64,000 nucleotides of DNA from assembly GCF_014697575.1 (NCBI RefSeq), contig NZ_JACJSC010000001.1, forward strand, positions 744,001 through 808,000, read 5' to 3'. Within the stretch, counting starts at the first letter, position 1. Each line of letters opens with the position of its first letter. The notes below the pieces were generated by a model, which did not search any database, had not been told where the DNA came from, and saw nothing but the letters and a program-made list of their open reading frames with translations. Source of the DNA: Planktothrix sp. FACHB-1365 (lineage in GTDB: Bacteria > Cyanobacteriota > Cyanobacteriia > Cyanobacteriales > Microcoleaceae). The translations under genes and the position numbers were made by a program. Below, piece after piece: positions 63,049-64,000 of this stretch.

Positions 63049-63273
63049 ATGTTACACAAAAGTCTGCTAATTTTAACCGTAACCCTGTTATCAATGATAA
63101 CCTCTACGCCAGCGAAAGCTTCAGAGTTTATTCCGTCGAGTTTTTCTGTGGAGTCTCCCTGTCCTATTCTGAATACTACATCCCAACAACAACTTTTACC
63201 TTCTCTGTGTCCCCAAGCTAGAGAGGAAGGTCAGGAAATCATTCAAGATACGGGTAGACCTCCACGGGATTAA
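63049..63273 (+). CDS. Small secreted protein (74 aa), function unknown
   Basis: The 74-residue product starts with a signal peptide (MLHKSLLILTVTLLSMITST, probable cleavage after PAKA near residue 24). The mature part of about 50 residues has two Cys (SPCPIL and PSLCPQ), perhaps forming one disulfide, and a Gln/Pro-rich tail. The ribosome site aaggag is 6 nt before ATG 63049; the ATG one codon upstream is spaced less well. No family is recognised. A terminator-like hairpin follows at 63329. Confidence 0.65.
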   Translation: MLHKSLLILTVTLLSMITSTPAKASEFIPSSFSVESPCPILNTTSQQQLLPSLCPQAREEGQEIIQDTGRPPRD

Positions 63274-63328
63274 TATTAAAGATCAGCCCCGGCATCACTG
63301 GAACAAATTCTAATCACCCTCATCCCCC

Positions 63329-63372
63329 CAGTAGAGATATGAAGTTTCAACTCAATATCTCTACTGTTTTTT
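63329..63372 (+). terminator. Intrinsic terminator of the small secreted protein gene
   Basis: Arms cagtagagatat (63329-63340) and atatctctactg (63355-63366) form a perfect 12-bp stem with a 14-nt loop, followed by six T. It lies 55 bp after the stop codon. Confidence 0.85.
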
Positions 63373-63547
63373 GTTTCAATCTCCTAGGAGTAGGGCTTTG
63401 AACGGTATGACAACCCCAGAAACTGTAATCCTGATTGCTGATTTTGTGATAAAGTTAAAAATTGTAAAGAAATATGAGAGTCAGATGATCTCCGGGTTAA
63501 CAAAAAACCCATATTGCTTACATTTATAGACATTGATAGGAACTTCC

Positions 63548-64000
63548 ATGCAACAGAATTGGCTGCACAGATTGCTTCTCTCTCTTGCTGTATTTGCTCT
63601 AGTGCTTTCGACTTGGGCATTTGCACCCGTTGCTCATGCGTTTAATAATCCTGATTTACTGCCTAAAATTCAAACCCCCGTTATTGACCTCGCCGGAATT
63701 TTGACCGACGTTCAGGAAAACCTATTAGCAAAAGATATAGAAGAGTTTGAAACCCAAACCGGATGGAAACTGAGAGTTTTAACTCAATTTGACCAAACCC
63801 CCGGTCGCGCCGTTAAAGACTATTGGGGACTGGATGATAAAAGCGTTTTATTAGTCGCCGATGAACGGGGTGGGAATATTCTCAACTTTAGCGTCGGTCG
63901 TCAGGTTTACCCGTTTCTGTCTCGGACATTTTGGGTAGAATTACAAACGCGCTTCGGAAATCAATATTTTATTCGAGAAAATGGAGAAGACCAATCGGTA
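63548..64000 (+). CDS. TPM domain protein, Psb32-like (partial, 3' end outside)
   Basis: ATG 63548 opens a frame that runs to the window edge (151 codons seen). A signal peptide or anchor (about residues 5-31, LLLSLAVFALVLSTWAF with AHA at its end) is followed by a TPM domain: IDLAGILTDVQENLLAKDIEEFE, LRVLTQF and KSVLLVADERGG. TPM proteins face the lumen or periplasm. The cyanobacterial and plastid ones include Psb32, linked to photosystem II repair and phosphatase activity. The C-terminal membrane anchor expected for this family would lie beyond the window. Confidence 0.85.
   Translation, partial: MQQNWLHRLLLSLAVFALVLSTWAFAPVAHAFNNPDLLPKIQTPVIDLAGILTDVQENLLAKDIEEFETQTGWKLRVLTQFDQTPGRAVKDYWGLDDKSVLLVADERGGNILNFSVGRQVYPFLSRTFWVELQTRFGNQYFIRENGEDQSV

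Overview
The window comes from a filamentous, non-heterocystous cyanobacterium, most likely an Oscillatoriales relative of Planktothrix. The evidence is a complete form IB RuBisCO operon (rbcL-rbcX-rbcS), psaD of photosystem I, the NDH-1 maturation factor CRR6, a phytochrome with a CH chromophore-binding pair, a pheophorbide-a-oxygenase-like Rieske protein, scattered HIP1 octamers (gcgatcgc), heptamer-type short tandem repeats, AT-rich DNA and a fraC-fraD-fraE-like filament-integrity cluster. The genus is inference; no rRNA or tRNA gene was recognised in the window.

Layout. 1-2.3 kb: tail of a hybrid histidine kinase and a REC-GGDEF-EAL regulator. 3-5.8 kb: three membrane genes resembling fraC, fraD and fraE, then larE. 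6-14.6 kb: a chemoreceptor, a CocE-type hydrolase, an SLH-domain protein, glycogen phosphorylase and a PEP-CTERM protein. 14.7-24.7 kb: an M20 amidohydrolase, the Rieske oxygenase with a solo TnpB element inserted just upstream, an aldo/keto reductase, a PIN toxin-antitoxin pair, a radical-SAM remnant, DUF3067, an EGY-type site-2 protease and a glucosyl-3-phosphoglycerate synthase. 25-31.7 kb: a phytochrome-GGDEF-EAL protein, fdhD and a YdeP-type molybdopterin oxidoreductase. 31.9-36 kb: CsbD, a cold-shock/sunset fusion, an ankyrin protein, DUF4079, a Fur-family regulator and CRR6. 36-41.3 kb: a 300-bp pyrimidine tract, psaD, trpE, sufE, hisI and cysS, then an antitoxin whose VapC partner is mostly deleted. 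41.5-46.9 kb: a NACHT-HEAT protein (candidate bacterial NLR) and a Ser/Thr kinase. 47-50 kb: the RuBisCO operon behind a 735-bp leader. 50-54 kb: a GT39-like membrane protein, a PGM1-type ATP-grasp ligase and a DUF433/DUF5615 pair. 54.4-58.8 kb: a conflict or stress signalling locus (vWA, PP2C, kinase and a zinc-ribbon DUF1036 protein) with a divergent HTH gene. 59.3-64 kb: a decayed dnaG fragment, a HicB-like/VapC pair, dnaG, a small secreted protein and the start of a TPM-domain protein.

The most interesting region is 54.4-59.3 kb. Its vWA-PP2C-kinase content matches the TerY-P triad type of signalling cassette. The PP2C reading frame is interrupted by one in-frame TAA just before its last metal-binding DD motif, and the same frame then runs open for another 279 codons. 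Next in interest are the NACHT protein, whose HEAT array is phased at exactly 99 nt and looks recently expanded, the direct repeat of a dnaG segment on either side of a toxin-antitoxin pair, and several gene remnants (VapC, radical SAM). A composite dispersed repeat of about 140 bp occurs three times, and a family of short GTAGAGACG-type palindromes recurs between genes.
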